A stretch of DNA of 24,827 nucleotides from a virus. Made by a program: the position numbers and the translations under genes. Positions 14,792-22,726 of this stretch are shown piece by piece; position 1 is the stretch's first letter; each line of letters starts with the position of its first letter. The notes under the pieces are model-generated. The model was not told where the DNA came from. It saw only the letters and a program-made list of their open reading frames with translations, and made no database searches. Location: the IMG/VR virus record IMGVR_UViG_3300037598_000039, positions 1 to 24,827 of that record; one strand, written 5' to 3'.

Positions 14792-17700
14792 ATGCCTCCA
14801 CCACCTACAATTACCAAAGAAGAAGAGGAAGAGAGGAAAAGGCGTATAGGTTTAGTTGACAAGATTGGCTCTCAACCTGTCGAACCTGCCGAAGGGGGTA
14901 CTGTGCAGTACCAAGCACCCGCCGAACCGGAGATTGGCCCTCAACTGGAAGAGGAAGAGAGGCAAAGGCGTATCAATTTAGTCGGCCAAGGCGGCGAGGC
15001 TCCTGTTAAGCGTGAGAGAAAGACAGTTGAAGAGTTGGAAGCACTTCGGGACGAAGAAAAAAAAGCCAAAGAGCAGCGTGCGGAGGATAAGGTTACTGCC
15101 GCTGCAAAGGCGGGGGGGTATATGCCCTCAAAATACACTGGCCCTTTCATGTCCAAAGACCCTGATAAGGATTCTTGGGTTAACAGGAAGCTACTTCCCT
15201 CTGGCAGTGCAGCATCATTTCAACGACCATCGTTAAGGTTGGGCGGTAGGGGTGCGACCAGAGAAACTCAAGAGGAGTGGGAGAAGCGGCGTTTGGCTTT
15301 GGAAGCGGAACGCGACGAGAAAGAGGCATACACCATTGACGAGAGTTCTGCGCTCACTACGCTTGCAAGTGGCGCAGAGGGAGGCGTAAGAGCCGTTAGG
15401 GACGCCGCCCAGTTTAAGTTTGTGGGTAAGTTGTTTGGCGACTCCGCAGAGAGGATAGCCAAGGAGATTGGGGTAGGCGCGGGTGGCATTGCCGGATTCA
15501 AGTGGGGTTTGGATGTTCAAAAACTTATCCCGCATCCAATAGGAAAAGCATTAGCCCCAGTGATAGGTTCGGTTGCAGGTCAGATGCTTGGGAGGGCGGC
15601 GATAGACGAAAGGGCAATGACAGCGGGTGAGATTGCCGCAGCGACAACTTATTCTGCGGGTTACGCTACAATCCTCCAACAGTTTAAGAACTTGGGTAGG
15701 TTAAAGGGTGGATTGATGGGTGCGGCAGAGGGTTCGCTCATAGTCGAGATTGGGGAGCAGCAACGAAGTCGGATTGATGAGGGCAAACCAGCGTCGATTG
15801 GTACTACGGAATTTTATGTGAGACACGCACTGGGTGCGGGTCTGGGCGGCATTATGGGTGCTGTTGCTGGCGGGAAAGCAAAGATGCCTGTACGCGAGGA
15901 GATGAATCGGTTCAATAAACTTCAAAAAGAGCATAATAGATTGCTTAAGAAGCGGAGCGGTTTAGAAATCAATTTACAAAATAAGTACAACAGGCTTCTT
16001 GAGAAGCGCAGGATTCTGCAAAACCAAGCAACCGCATTGGACGGAACAACTGAATCAAGGGCTGGTGCTAGGGAGGTTCTTAAAAAAGAGATACTACCCG
16101 AAATAAGAAGAGTTGAAGCAGAGATAGCTGAACAGCCCAAGCTCCTTGATAAAGAGATACTGCCTCAAATCAAAAGGATAGAGGATGCTATGATGGCCCT
16201 CCCCAAGAGCAAAGGATTTCGTGAGGCGGTTGCTAATGATTGGATGGAGGTTTTGGATAACCATTGGAGTCGTTGGGATAAGATTGCAAAAAACAAAACC
16301 AACACTCGCGGGGAACAAAATAAGGGCAGGGAAATCGCTAACCAACTGCGTGATGACATATCCATGTTCAGACTCAACTGGGAGACGTTTGTTGAGACAG
16401 CATCAAACAACCCCGCATGGTTTACGCGACTTTCACAACAACTGAAGCAAGCCAGAGCAATCGCAGATGACCCTACGTTTGCTCTCAAGAATGGTGGGAC
16501 AGTTGAGGAAGGCGTAAAGAGGACAACGGATTGGTTTCGTGCGTTGAACAGGGGCGACCAGAAAGCGATGCTTGCTGCTGCCGAGAAACTTTCTCCCCAG
16601 CGGGTATTCTCTGCTGGGGGTGCTGCCCATATAGAGGGGATGAATCCTCTCAAAGCTCTTACTAATCCACGAAGATATTATCTTGGTCAAGCCAAGGTGT
16701 TGCGAGAAGCGGCAATGGACAGTGAGTTGGGTAGGGCTGGCAGGGCGCAAGACCATGAGCTTTGGAAGTTGGCGGATAAGATGGAGAGTGCGTTAAATGA
16801 TGGTAAGTATTTATCCGCTATGCTTACAACCCAAATGACGAGAGAAGCAAGGAGACTTGGGTTGGGTTCATTGGTAAAGAAGGGGCGGGAAAAGTTGAAC
16901 GCACCGCTCACGGATTCCACCGAAGCCATAGCGATGAGAGAGTATGAGGAGTTCCAGCGCATACGCCATACCGGAGAAATGCCTGATGGAACAACGATTG
17001 GGAAACGAGGCGAACGGGTATTAACCCACAAGGAAGCATTAAAAGTAATACAGAAGGCGAAGAAGGATAGGGAACTTTGGGCCTTAACTAAAGAGGAGGT
17101 TGAGGCATCTGGAATCTTTGGGGCGGGTGAAGGCGGCGCGACTGCTCACGCTGACGCAGTACACGCTGCCCTTGCTGCCGGAAAACCTATCCCCATTAGG
17201 GTAATAGAACAGTTCCCCGAACTTGCTGCTAAATTCCGTAAGGAGCGTGGCTGGGATTCTCAACTTAACCAGAAGTCGATTGTCGAAGACCCGAAGATAG
17301 GCAACGCTAATGTGAGTGAGGAGTTGTGGGCAATGGAAGCCCGCAAGTATTATGATGGAGTTAGCCCAATGGGGCGAGCGATGATTGATGGGGCTAGGAA
17401 GAGCTACGAAGACCTAGCCAAAATGATGAGCCGAATGGGCGTGGTGATTGAGGGTCAGGGCAAGAACAAGAACCGCATATTTAGCTGGAATGGTGAGAGT
17501 TACTTTGGTCGGCGGTTGAAGCCTGAATTACTGGATGCACTCCTTAACATTGATAACCCAAGTGGACGGATGAAGTGGACAGGCGGGAGAGCGAAAGCAA
17601 TCAAGGAGCTATTTAAGATTAACGGGCTTGATGAATCACCGAAATCCATAAAGATACTAAAGGGGAGATACAAGAAATACTTTGATGAGGCTGCGGAGGG

Positions 17701-20272
17701 AGAAACGGGGGCTAAAACTGGCGGGGGTGAGGCGTCTTGGTTAAAGGCTAGGTTGGATGATGCGGAAGTACCTGCCCAAATGTATGATTATACTTGGCAG
17801 GGTAGTCTCGACCATGTAAGAGAGGCTGGTGGTAGGCTCGCAGAGATTAAGTATTTAGGGCAGAAGAACCATGTAAGCGGTGGGCTTAACCCGTATTACG
17901 CATTTAGATTGGCGAGGCAAGCAGTTAAGGGCGACCAAGATACGCTGCGTTACATTGATGGTGTCGAACGCTCAATGACAGGTAAGCGTGACCCTAGTTG
18001 GTCTATGGCTCATTCAGCAATCACGGGTGCGTTAATTGCTAACGGTATGTCAGCGTTCAAGAACCTCTCTGGTGTAATGAAGATTTGGGCGATTTCGGAT
18101 ACGGGTACTTTGGCAAAGTCTTTTGGTAAGGGAATCAAGGAACGCACCAGACAAACCTTCAAGAATGTTGACGCTAACATAGCGGAAGAGTTGGGCATTG
18201 TGGGTGATAATGTTGCCCTTATGACACAACTCATGGAGGCTAACAGGGGTGGCAGTATAGTGAATCGAGCAGTTCAGAAAGCAACCACATTCCTAATGAA
18301 GACGCAGGGCTTCACGCCTGTTGAGAATCTGGTTAGGCAGACTGCGTATTATCAGGCAGAGTACAGCCTTCGGGGGTTCTTAAAGCTCTACAAGGACAAC
18401 CCCAATGCAAAGGCTATCATTGCTGCCCAAAGGGCTTTAAGGCAGAACCCCAAGGCTCTTGGCGCAAAGGAAGCCTTGAAGAAGTTTGATAGTAAGGCTG
18501 ATATCGCGCTAAAAGAATACGCTAGGTTGTATGATGGGCTTGGCCTTGATATGCGTAAGTTAATTTCAGAGGGAACTGCGCCCACCGACATTGGCCCCTT
18601 CGGAGTGAAGGCGCGTTTGAGGCAGCAAATAGCTGACGGGAACACGGCTGGAGTAATGCCCGAAACCCGTAGGCTTTATCAGAGAATGGTGGAGAAAACT
18701 CAAGGCGCGTATGATGCGGCAAGCCTACCGCAACACATGGTTGATGGTGAGGGCTGGAGGTTCTACCAGAAGTTTTCTTCTTGGCAGAAGCAAATGATGA
18801 ATCTCTTTGAGGATAATGTTTTGAAGGAAGCAGAAAACGGAAACTATAAGCCCATCGTAAAGTGGGCGGCAGCAGCGCAAATCTCCGGAGAGATTATTTC
18901 TGGGGTAGGCGAAAAGGCGGGGATGCTCACAAGAAGAGACGCTTCCCTGAAGGAGATTCAGTCTTACTTTGAGGACGGAGACATCAAGACTGCTGGCAAG
19001 ATGATATTTACAAGGTTCATATTCAATAATTTCTATTCAGGGATGGCAGCGATACCCACTGAAATTGCTTCAAGGATTTTTGTTGCGGAAGACCAAGGGT
19101 GGAATGCTGAAGCAATGTCTATGGGGCCTGGATTTGACAATCTTGCTCTTGCGGCAAAGGCACTTACGGCTTACAAAACACACGGCAGTGAGCGTAAGTT
19201 GCAAGAGGACTTGGGGATGCTCTCTTCCGGAACCAGAAGGTTGGGTCAGGTAGGAACCAAGTTGGGCGTATTGGGTGAGGACGACCAGACATTGGCTAGA
19301 CGGATTACCGTAAAAAGAAAGCTGTCTGGATACGCCAAGCGGTTCAAGGACGACCCAAGCTCTCCGTATTGGGAGGCTGGAATCAGAAGCACCCCCGCCA
19401 CATCAACAGCAGTAGAGTTTAAGGCTGGCGAAAGATATGATTTCACTCGCAAGCTTGGTGACCTGCTCCTTCTCGGCAATCCGGAGGCGGCAAAGAAACT
19501 CGTTGATACCTTTGTAGCCAAAATCATTGAGGAAGATGAGGCTTGGAGTCCCAATGATGCTGAAGAACTGTATCAGTCTATTGGGCAATCCATTAGTACA
19601 CGCCGACCCCTACGGGTTGGTGGAAAGATTTCCAACAAGCACCTTCCGGTGTTCAAGAGTTGGTTGCTAAAGCGGCAGGGGGCGAAAGAAGCAAACAAAG
19701 CAATCGCCGTTGATGAAATCTACATGGAAACAGCAAGGGCTGCCGAACTAATTGAACCCGAAAAGGAGTTAACGCGAGAGGAGAAAGCTAGAAGGCTTTC
19801 CAAGCTGGTAAACACAGCAGTCCAGAAGACTACTGAAAAGTGGTTTGAACATTGGTATGGAGAGGTTGGTGAAGGGTTGAGCGAGGAGGAGCAAGTAGAA
19901 GCACTTAAAAGGTCATGGGACTTAAAGTGGGGGCCTGATGTGGGTGATGGTAGATATGTAAGGACAACAGAGAAGCTCCGCAAAAAGGAGACTGATGCAA
20001 ATAAGAGACTCCAATACGCGAGGGCTTTACTGATGAAGAAGCACGGTGCTGGTAAGCTGGGCAGCGTTGCGCTCACTGAAGAGTTTACCGGAATCACAAA
20101 CTCAAAGGTTAAGGCTGACTATCTTATCGAACACTGGAACGAGATAGGCGTAAGGGGAGGTATTCAGGATGGGTACGTTAGGAAGATGGTTGAGTACAAA
20201 CTTCTTACACAAGATGATTTATGGTCATACATGGATTCTGATGCAAGAAAAGAACGGGATAAGAAGAAGTAA
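14792..20272 (+). CDS. Giant internal virion / ejection protein, 1826 aa
   Basis: This is the largest gene in the window and the last of the T7-like internal-core run (T7 gp16 has 1318 residues). Residues 1-70 hold a duplicated EEEERKRRIGLV / EEEERQRRINLV motif. Residues of about 225-365 contain two Gly-rich hydrophobic stretches (KALAPVIGSVAGQMLG and ALGAGLGGIMGAVAGG) that could insert into a membrane. Residues of about 370-470 are coiled coil (KEILPEIRRVEAEI, KEILPQIKRIEDAM). Around 1060-1330 lies a helical part (YAFRLARQAV, then ALIANGMSAFKNLSG) like domains in large polyvalent phage proteins. I do not see the lytic transglycosylase motif found at the start of T7 gp16, so peptidoglycan cleavage during entry may be done by another protein. 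Function is inferred. Confidence 0.6.
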   Translation: MPPPPTITKEEEEERKRRIGLVDKIGSQPVEPAEGGTVQYQAPAEPEIGPQLEEEERQRRINLVGQGGEAPVKRERKTVEELEALRDEEKKAKEQRAEDKVTAAAKAGGYMPSKYTGPFMSKDPDKDSWVNRKLLPSGSAASFQRPSLRLGGRGATRETQEEWEKRRLALEAERDEKEAYTIDESSALTTLASGAEGGVRAVRDAAQFKFVGKLFGDSAERIAKEIGVGAGGIAGFKWGLDVQKLIPHPIGKALAPVIGSVAGQMLGRAAIDERAMTAGEIAAATTYSAGYATILQQFKNLGRLKGGLMGAAEGSLIVEIGEQQRSRIDEGKPASIGTTEFYVRHALGAGLGGIMGAVAGGKAKMPVREEMNRFNKLQKEHNRLLKKRSGLEINLQNKYNRLLEKRRILQNQATALDGTTESRAGAREVLKKEILPEIRRVEAEIAEQPKLLDKEILPQIKRIEDAMMALPKSKGFREAVANDWMEVLDNHWSRWDKIAKNKTNTRGEQNKGREIANQLRDDISMFRLNWETFVETASNNPAWFTRLSQQLKQARAIADDPTFALKNGGTVEEGVKRTTDWFRALNRGDQKAMLAAAEKLSPQRVFSAGGAAHIEGMNPLKALTNPRRYYLGQAKVLREAAMDSELGRAGRAQDHELWKLADKMESALNDGKYLSAMLTTQMTREARRLGLGSLVKKGREKLNAPLTDSTEAIAMREYEEFQRIRHTGEMPDGTTIGKRGERVLTHKEALKVIQKAKKDRELWALTKEEVEASGIFGAGEGGATAHADAVHAALAAGKPIPIRVIEQFPELAAKFRKERGWDSQLNQKSIVEDPKIGNANVSEELWAMEARKYYDGVSPMGRAMIDGARKSYEDLAKMMSRMGVVIEGQGKNKNRIFSWNGESYFGRRLKPELLDALLNIDNPSGRMKWTGGRAKAIKELFKINGLDESPKSIKILKGRYKKYFDEAAEGETGAKTGGGEASWLKARLDDAEVPAQMYDYTWQGSLDHVREAGGRLAEIKYLGQKNHVSGGLNPYYAFRLARQAVKGDQDTLRYIDGVERSMTGKRDPSWSMAHSAITGALIANGMSAFKNLSGVMKIWAISDTGTLAKSFGKGIKERTRQTFKNVDANIAEELGIVGDNVALMTQLMEANRGGSIVNRAVQKATTFLMKTQGFTPVENLVRQTAYYQAEYSLRGFLKLYKDNPNAKAIIAAQRALRQNPKALGAKEALKKFDSKADIALKEYARLYDGLGLDMRKLISEGTAPTDIGPFGVKARLRQQIADGNTAGVMPETRRLYQRMVEKTQGAYDAASLPQHMVDGEGWRFYQKFSSWQKQMMNLFEDNVLKEAENGNYKPIVKWAAAAQISGEIISGVGEKAGMLTRRDASLKEIQSYFEDGDIKTAGKMIFTRFIFNNFYSGMAAIPTEIASRIFVAEDQGWNAEAMSMGPGFDNLALAAKALTAYKTHGSERKLQEDLGMLSSGTRRLGQVGTKLGVLGEDDQTLARRITVKRKLSGYAKRFKDDPSSPYWEAGIRSTPATSTAVEFKAGERYDFTRKLGDLLLLGNPEAAKKLVDTFVAKIIEEDEAWSPNDAEELYQSIGQSISTRRPLRVGGKISNKHLPVFKSWLLKRQGAKEANKAIAVDEIYMETARAAELIEPEKELTREEKARRLSKLVNTAVQKTTEKWFEHWYGEVGEGLSEEEQVEALKRSWDLKWGPDVGDGRYVRTTEKLRKKETDANKRLQYARALLMKKHGAGKLGSVALTEEFTGITNSKVKADYLIEHWNEIGVRGGIQDGYVRKMVEYKLLTQDDLWSYMDSDARKERDKKK
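14822..14984 (+). repeat. Direct repeat in the start of the giant protein, copies 126 bp apart
   Basis: Two copies of about 37 bp, at 14822-14858 and 14948-14984, start with GAAGAGGAAGAGAGG and differ at about six positions. They encode EEEERKRRIGLV and EEEERQRRINLV, exactly 42 codons apart. A weak similarity continues after each copy (LVxxxGxxPV), so this looks like an old in-frame duplication. The 16-bp palindrome at 14897-14912 lies between the copies. Confidence 0.7.
14897..14912. promoter_or_regulatory. 16-bp palindrome GGTACTGTGCAGTACC (putative protein-binding site)
   Basis: Two perfect 7-bp arms, GGTACTG and CAGTACC, are separated by TG. It lies inside the giant ejection-protein gene, 105 bases after its start. 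The exact reverse complement occurs at 23604-23619, a close relative at 21649-21664, and a degenerate form (13 of 16 matches on the - strand) at 10938-10953. Nearly symmetrical 16-mers of this kind are typical binding sites for dimeric helix-turn-helix repressors, but no repressor gene is in the window. Confidence 0.5.
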
Positions 20273-20294
20273 TCCAAGGGTGGAGGGTTGAAAC

Positions 20295-20729
20295 ATCGCA
20301 GATACATCAAGAACAGGGAGCGTTGCAGAACTTGCAGTTGCGTCGAAATTGGTTGAGCTTGGGTTCACGGTAAGTTGGCCTTTGAATACAGACACCTACG
20401 ACCTGATAGCCGAGAAGGATGGCTCGGTTAAACGCATCCAAGTTAAGACGGCCACAATGTCAAAGCACCGGAGTTATCGGTGCAGCCTGTCACATGGTAC
20501 GGGGAAAAAGAGGAGGGTGTACAAGAGTAAGGACTGTGACTTCCTGATTCTGTTCCTGCCCTACTCAAAGGATTATCCCGACATCTCAATGGACGGGTAC
20601 TACATTATACCCGTGTCGGCTGCTGGTAACAGCATCTCCTCCGCTGTTCTCTTTCCGGCAGGGAAGGGCAGGGGAAACATTATGATGTGCAAATGGGAGA
20701 AATATAAAGATGGGTGGAAGAGTATTTAA
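20295..20729 (+). CDS. PD-(D/E)XK nuclease with a probable ATC start
   Basis: The visible core is a PD-(D/E)XK nuclease fold of the group-I-intron/Holliday-resolvase-like type (PDDEXK_5 pattern). With ATC 20295 as residue 1, the motif residues are E12 in the helix GSVAELAVASKLVELGF, D36 in TYDLIAE, and Q49/K51 in IQVK. Standard starts miss this: the first TTG in frame (20349) would begin after E12, and TGA at 20289-20291 closes the frame upstream, leaving no ATG, GTG or TTG that keeps the helix. GGAGGG at 20282-20287 sits 7 bases before ATC 20295, the right distance for a start. Either the phage uses AUC or one base has changed from ATG. The gene begins 22 bases after the giant gene and overlaps the next by 20 bases. 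Confidence 0.65.
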   Translation: MADTSRTGSVAELAVASKLVELGFTVSWPLNTDTYDLIAEKDGSVKRIQVKTATMSKHRSYRCSLSHGTGKKRRVYKSKDCDFLILFLPYSKDYPDISMDGYYIIPVSAAGNSISSAVLFPAGKGRGNIMMCKWEKYKDGWKSI

Positions 20730-20976
20730 GAACAAGTTCCCGAAGTGTTGGATAGGCAAGCGGGTTGAGGTTGAATGGCTAGACCCCGCTGGTTATGTTC
20801 AGAGCGAACTGTCCAAGGTTAAGCCCTGTATGTGTGTAACCAGCGGAGTCCTTTCCTCCGTGCAGGAGGAGTTTATTATCATCACCTCAAGCCACTATAA
20901 GGATAATGAGAAAGACCCAATCGTGGATGCCACCGCAATCACGAAAGGGTGTGTAATGCGTATCACTCAAGACTGA
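20710..20976 (+). CDS. Small unknown protein, 88 aa
   Basis: This is the last + strand gene. It begins 20 bases inside the PD-(D/E)XK nuclease gene; GGGAGAAA lies about 10 bases before the ATG. The product looks like a compact beta barrel (KRVEVEWLDPAGYVQ, then CMCVTSGVLSS, EEFIIITSSHY, GCVMRITQD) with alternating hydrophobic residues and a final GCxxRIT strand. I have seen similar short proteins in aquatic phages, without a function. Its stop overlaps the converging - strand gene by 14 bases. Confidence 0.7.
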   Translation: MGGRVFKNKFPKCWIGKRVEVEWLDPAGYVQSELSKVKPCMCVTSGVLSSVQEEFIIITSSHYKDNEKDPIVDATAITKGCVMRITQD

Positions 20977-21190
20977 CTGACGCTAGTTTGTTAATCAGCA
21001 TAGTACGCTTCTTGCGTAGCGCAAAATACTCCTTCTTAATATCGCCATCATCCCAGTGGTAATCTCCCCCAGCACACTCACCCCTGTGCTGAAGGCACTT
21101 GGTAATCTTTATGTCAATAGCTTCAAGCACCCTCTGCATTTCCCATATAGAGATAGGTTTCCGGACAGGTCTGGTTATATCAAACAACAT
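20963..21190 (-). CDS. Small unknown helical protein, 75 aa
   Basis: I chose the ATG at 21190, which follows a strong ribosome-binding site (GGAGGG, 7 bases upstream); the frame remains open further upstream but lacks a site. The 75-residue product begins MLFDITRPVRKPISIWEMQR and is mostly helical, with three cysteines including HRGECAGG in the middle and a basic helix at the end (LRKKRTMLINKLASVSLE). It overlaps the stop of the DnaA-like gene by 11 bases, so it is the last gene of the - strand operon, and its own stop overlaps the converging + strand gene by 14 bases. No family recognised. Confidence 0.7.
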   Translation of the reverse strand: MLFDITRPVRKPISIWEMQRVLEAIDIKITKCLQHRGECAGGDYHWDDGDIKKEYFALRKKRTMLINKLASVSLE

Positions 21191-21581
21191 TTTCAAACTC
21201 CCTCCTCTTACGGGCAACCTCCCTCTGGCGGTGCATCCCCCTAAACTCACCGAAGTATCCCTCCGCATCCCTTATGCACTGGGAGTATCCTTTGGGCAGG
21301 TTAAGTTCCAGTTCATTCTCAATCTTCTTGTAGCCGTGCAGCGCGGTTCCGTGTGTGCGTCCCCCAAAAGCCGCTGCAATTTTGGGGTAGGACATGAAGC
21401 TGCCCGACTTCAATAGCCAGTAGGACGTTTGCCTTGCCATCACAATTCGCTCGGCGGCTCTTCGGCGGCCAGTAATATCCTCTGCCTCAACCCCGAATGC
21501 GATTGATGATGCCACTACCGCCATGCGAGCTAGAGTCATCTCCGACTCATTGAGTTCAATTAGTTTCTTTTTCTCTTTCAT
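21180..21581 (-). CDS. Stand-alone DnaA domain IV-like DNA-binding protein
   Basis: This 133-residue protein carries the DNA-binding domain of the bacterial initiator DnaA without its ATPase domains. The pattern is clear: VASSIAFGVEAEDITGRRRAAE (about residues 23-44, compare DnaA VAxxFxVxxxDIxGxxR), then MARQTSYWLL, and the signature YPKIAAAFGGRTHGTALHGY (about 65-84), which matches DnaA's IGxxFGGRDHTTVxHA with the RD replaced by RT and HTT by HGT. After the signature comes KKIE, as in DnaA. The rest is a basic helical tail. Such a protein could bind DnaA boxes of the host or the phage and help or block host initiation. A palindrome and a possible promoter lie just upstream. The leader is purine-rich without a strong ribosome-binding site. 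Confidence 0.85.
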   Translation of the reverse strand: MKEKKKLIELNESEMTLARMAVVASSIAFGVEAEDITGRRRAAERIVMARQTSYWLLKSGSFMSYPKIAAAFGGRTHGTALHGYKKIENELELNLPKGYSQCIRDAEGYFGEFRGMHRQREVARKRREFENVV

Positions 21582-21621
21582 AATTTCTCTTTCTTTTAAT
21601 CAACCCCCTCCCCGCAACCAC

Positions 21622-21650
21622 AGTATAAACAAAGCAGGGAAAGGGTTGGG
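21622..21650 (-). promoter_or_regulatory. Possible promoter for the DnaA-like gene
   Basis: In the 86-base gap before the DnaA-like gene the - strand reads TATACT at 21627-21622, one mismatch from the sigma-70 -10 box. At the right distance (about 17 bases) there is only a poor -35 (CCCAAC, 21650-21645), and the palindrome at 21649-21664 overlaps its edge. A promoter that needs an activator, or is blocked by a repressor, would look like this. The rest of the gap is C- and purine-rich with no other element. Confidence 0.25.
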
Positions 21651-21664
21651 TACTGTTTAGTACC
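21649..21664. promoter_or_regulatory. 16-bp palindrome GGTACTGTTTAGTACC
   Basis: Same family as 14897-14912 and 23604-23619: 6-bp arms GGTACT and AGTACC with GTTT between. It lies 3 bases after the stop of the DUF736-like gene and next to the -35 region of the possible promoter for the DnaA-like gene, the only copy in a non-coding gap. It has no T-run next to it on either side, so it is a better candidate for an operator than for a terminator. Confidence 0.55.
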
Positions 21665-21667
21665 TAA

Positions 21668-21958
21668 TTAAAACGGTGACTCACTACCGTCAGAGGCAGC
21701 GGGAACACCCTTCTGAACGGCGAGTCCAACCCGTGTCGTGCCTTGCTGGTCTTCTTCAGTCCAACCTGACAGGAACAAGGTGACCTTGCCTTCAGCATCA
21801 GCAGCGTCTTTAAGGAGTGCGAGGTCGAGTTCAACAACCTTGCCCTTGAAGTCAGGGTCGTTACTCCCTTCACGCTTGCGTTCGTTCTTATACAGCCAGC
21901 CCTTCTTTGCGACCTTACTGTAATCCAGTTTTACTTTTGGTTTTGTTTCTTCAGCCAT
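21668..21958 (-). CDS. DUF736-like small protein, 96 aa
   Basis: The product has a short polar start (MAEETKPKVKLDYSK), then GWLYKNERKREGSNDPDFKG and a strand FLSGW, a pattern that I know from small phage proteins related to DUF736 (GxLxKNxxKxxxxHPDxxGxxxxxGxxxWLSGW). These small OB-like or beta-barrel proteins often sit among recombination genes, and single-stranded DNA binding is a plausible but unproven role. Here it is encoded between the C-terminal part of a nuclease (4 bases after its stop) and the DnaA-like gene. The C-terminus (ASDGSESPF) is acidic with a final Phe, a feature shared with SSB tails. Confidence 0.6.
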   Translation of the reverse strand: MAEETKPKVKLDYSKVAKKGWLYKNERKREGSNDPDFKGKVVELDLALLKDAADAEGKVTLFLSGWTEEDQQGTTRVGLAVQKGVPAASDGSESPF

Positions 21959-21962
21959 ATTA

Positions 21963-22553
21963 CTATTTCTCTTTTAGCTTCTCTCTGACCCCGCTTGCCC
22001 ACCCCTCTACTGCATCCGCAATAGAGAGTAACCGCTTACTAACGGCTGGGTTGTTAATCGGTTCATCGAGATTGATATGCTTCATCAGTTCCAGTTGCCC
22101 AGCAACCGAGAAGCCAAATTGTTTTATTGCTGTGCAGGTTTCTTTCCTGCCACACCAGCGGCAGTAGTCGCAAGGCCAAGGTGAGCGGGTCGGGTCTTCA
22201 ACCGAATCAACAATCGCGTACACAATGTCCTCCGCTTCCTCTATGGTAATATCAAACTTCTCCACCTTCTTGTACTTGGAATAAACCAAGTGACAGGTGA
22301 GCTTCTTATCACCGAACTTCTGCATCACTCCCAATGCGTAAGCTGCCATCTGCTGCTTGTAGTCCCGCACCATCCCCGTCTTCAAGTCAAAGAGATGGCC
22401 CTTGCAGTAAGCGTCCATACTGCCAAATGAAACCTCCCCACCATCCCTCATAATAGAAACCCGTTGCTCGGAGATTAGTTTCTTCCTGCCGGACACAGAC
22501 AGGATGTAGCCCGCAGCCCAAACAATCTCATCGGGGTAATCTTTAATCGGCAT
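21963..22553 (-). CDS. RecB/Cas4-like PD-(D/E)XK nuclease, C-terminal part (split gene)
   Basis: The 196-residue protein holds the core nuclease motifs of the RecB/Cas4 (DUF2800-like) family: GSMD (D47), DLKTG (D56, K58), QQMAAYA (Q68, Y72). An iron-sulphur cysteine set follows, CDYCRWCGRKETC (C128, C131, C134, C140), with the C-x2-C-x5-C spacing of Cas4 and AddB. What is missing is the usual N-terminal helix with a cysteine and the GTxxHExLE motif; that sequence is present as the separate 68-aa protein at 23565-23771. The start overlaps the stop of the 57-aa gene (TAATG). Family members cut 5' or 3' single-strand ends and often work with an annealing protein such as the ERF protein here. Confidence 0.75.
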   Translation of the reverse strand: MPIKDYPDEIVWAAGYILSVSGRKKLISEQRVSIMRDGGEVSFGSMDAYCKGHLFDLKTGMVRDYKQQMAAYALGVMQKFGDKKLTCHLVYSKYKKVEKFDITIEEAEDIVYAIVDSVEDPTRSPWPCDYCRWCGRKETCTAIKQFGFSVAGQLELMKHINLDEPINNPAVSKRLLSIADAVEGWASGVREKLKEK

Positions 22554-22726
22554 TAGACTTTAGCCTTCCATGCTGTCTTGAGTTTCTTCTCAAGCAACCC
22601 GCGCAGGGTTGTGTCATCGCTACGGGTGATGCCAGTGAGGGCGCAACTCACCTCACTCTTGCTTGCCTTCGGGTCACGCAGAACTCTCTGCGCTATCTCT
22701 TCCCATTGTTTTATTTTGTCTGTCAT
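22553..22726 (-). CDS. Small unknown protein, 57 aa
   Basis: ATG 22726 follows GAGGAGAT (6-8 bases), the strongest ribosome-binding site in this operon. The frame is open upstream, but those residues overlap a nuclease gene and show no pattern. The product is one charged helical protein (MTDKIKQWEEIAQRVLRD, then KKLKTAWKAKV at the end). It overlaps the upstream PD-(D/E)XK gene by 4 bases (ATGA) and the next gene by 1 (TAATG). No family recognised; it is one of the genes that separate the two halves of the nuclease. Confidence 0.65.
   Translation of the reverse strand: MTDKIKQWEEIAQRVLRDPKASKSEVSCALTGITRSDDTTLRGLLEKKLKTAWKAKV

Noticed and set aside
20593-20614. Inverted repeat ACGGGTA(8)TACCCGT in the + strand nuclease gene
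   Set aside because: 7-bp arms with an 8-base spacer are expected about once or more by chance in this length, and its centre does not fit the GGTACTNNNNAGTACC family.
21004-21018. TACGC/GCGTA mini-hairpin near the convergent joint as a terminator
   Set aside because: Only 5 bp, inside coding sequence and without a T-run on either strand.
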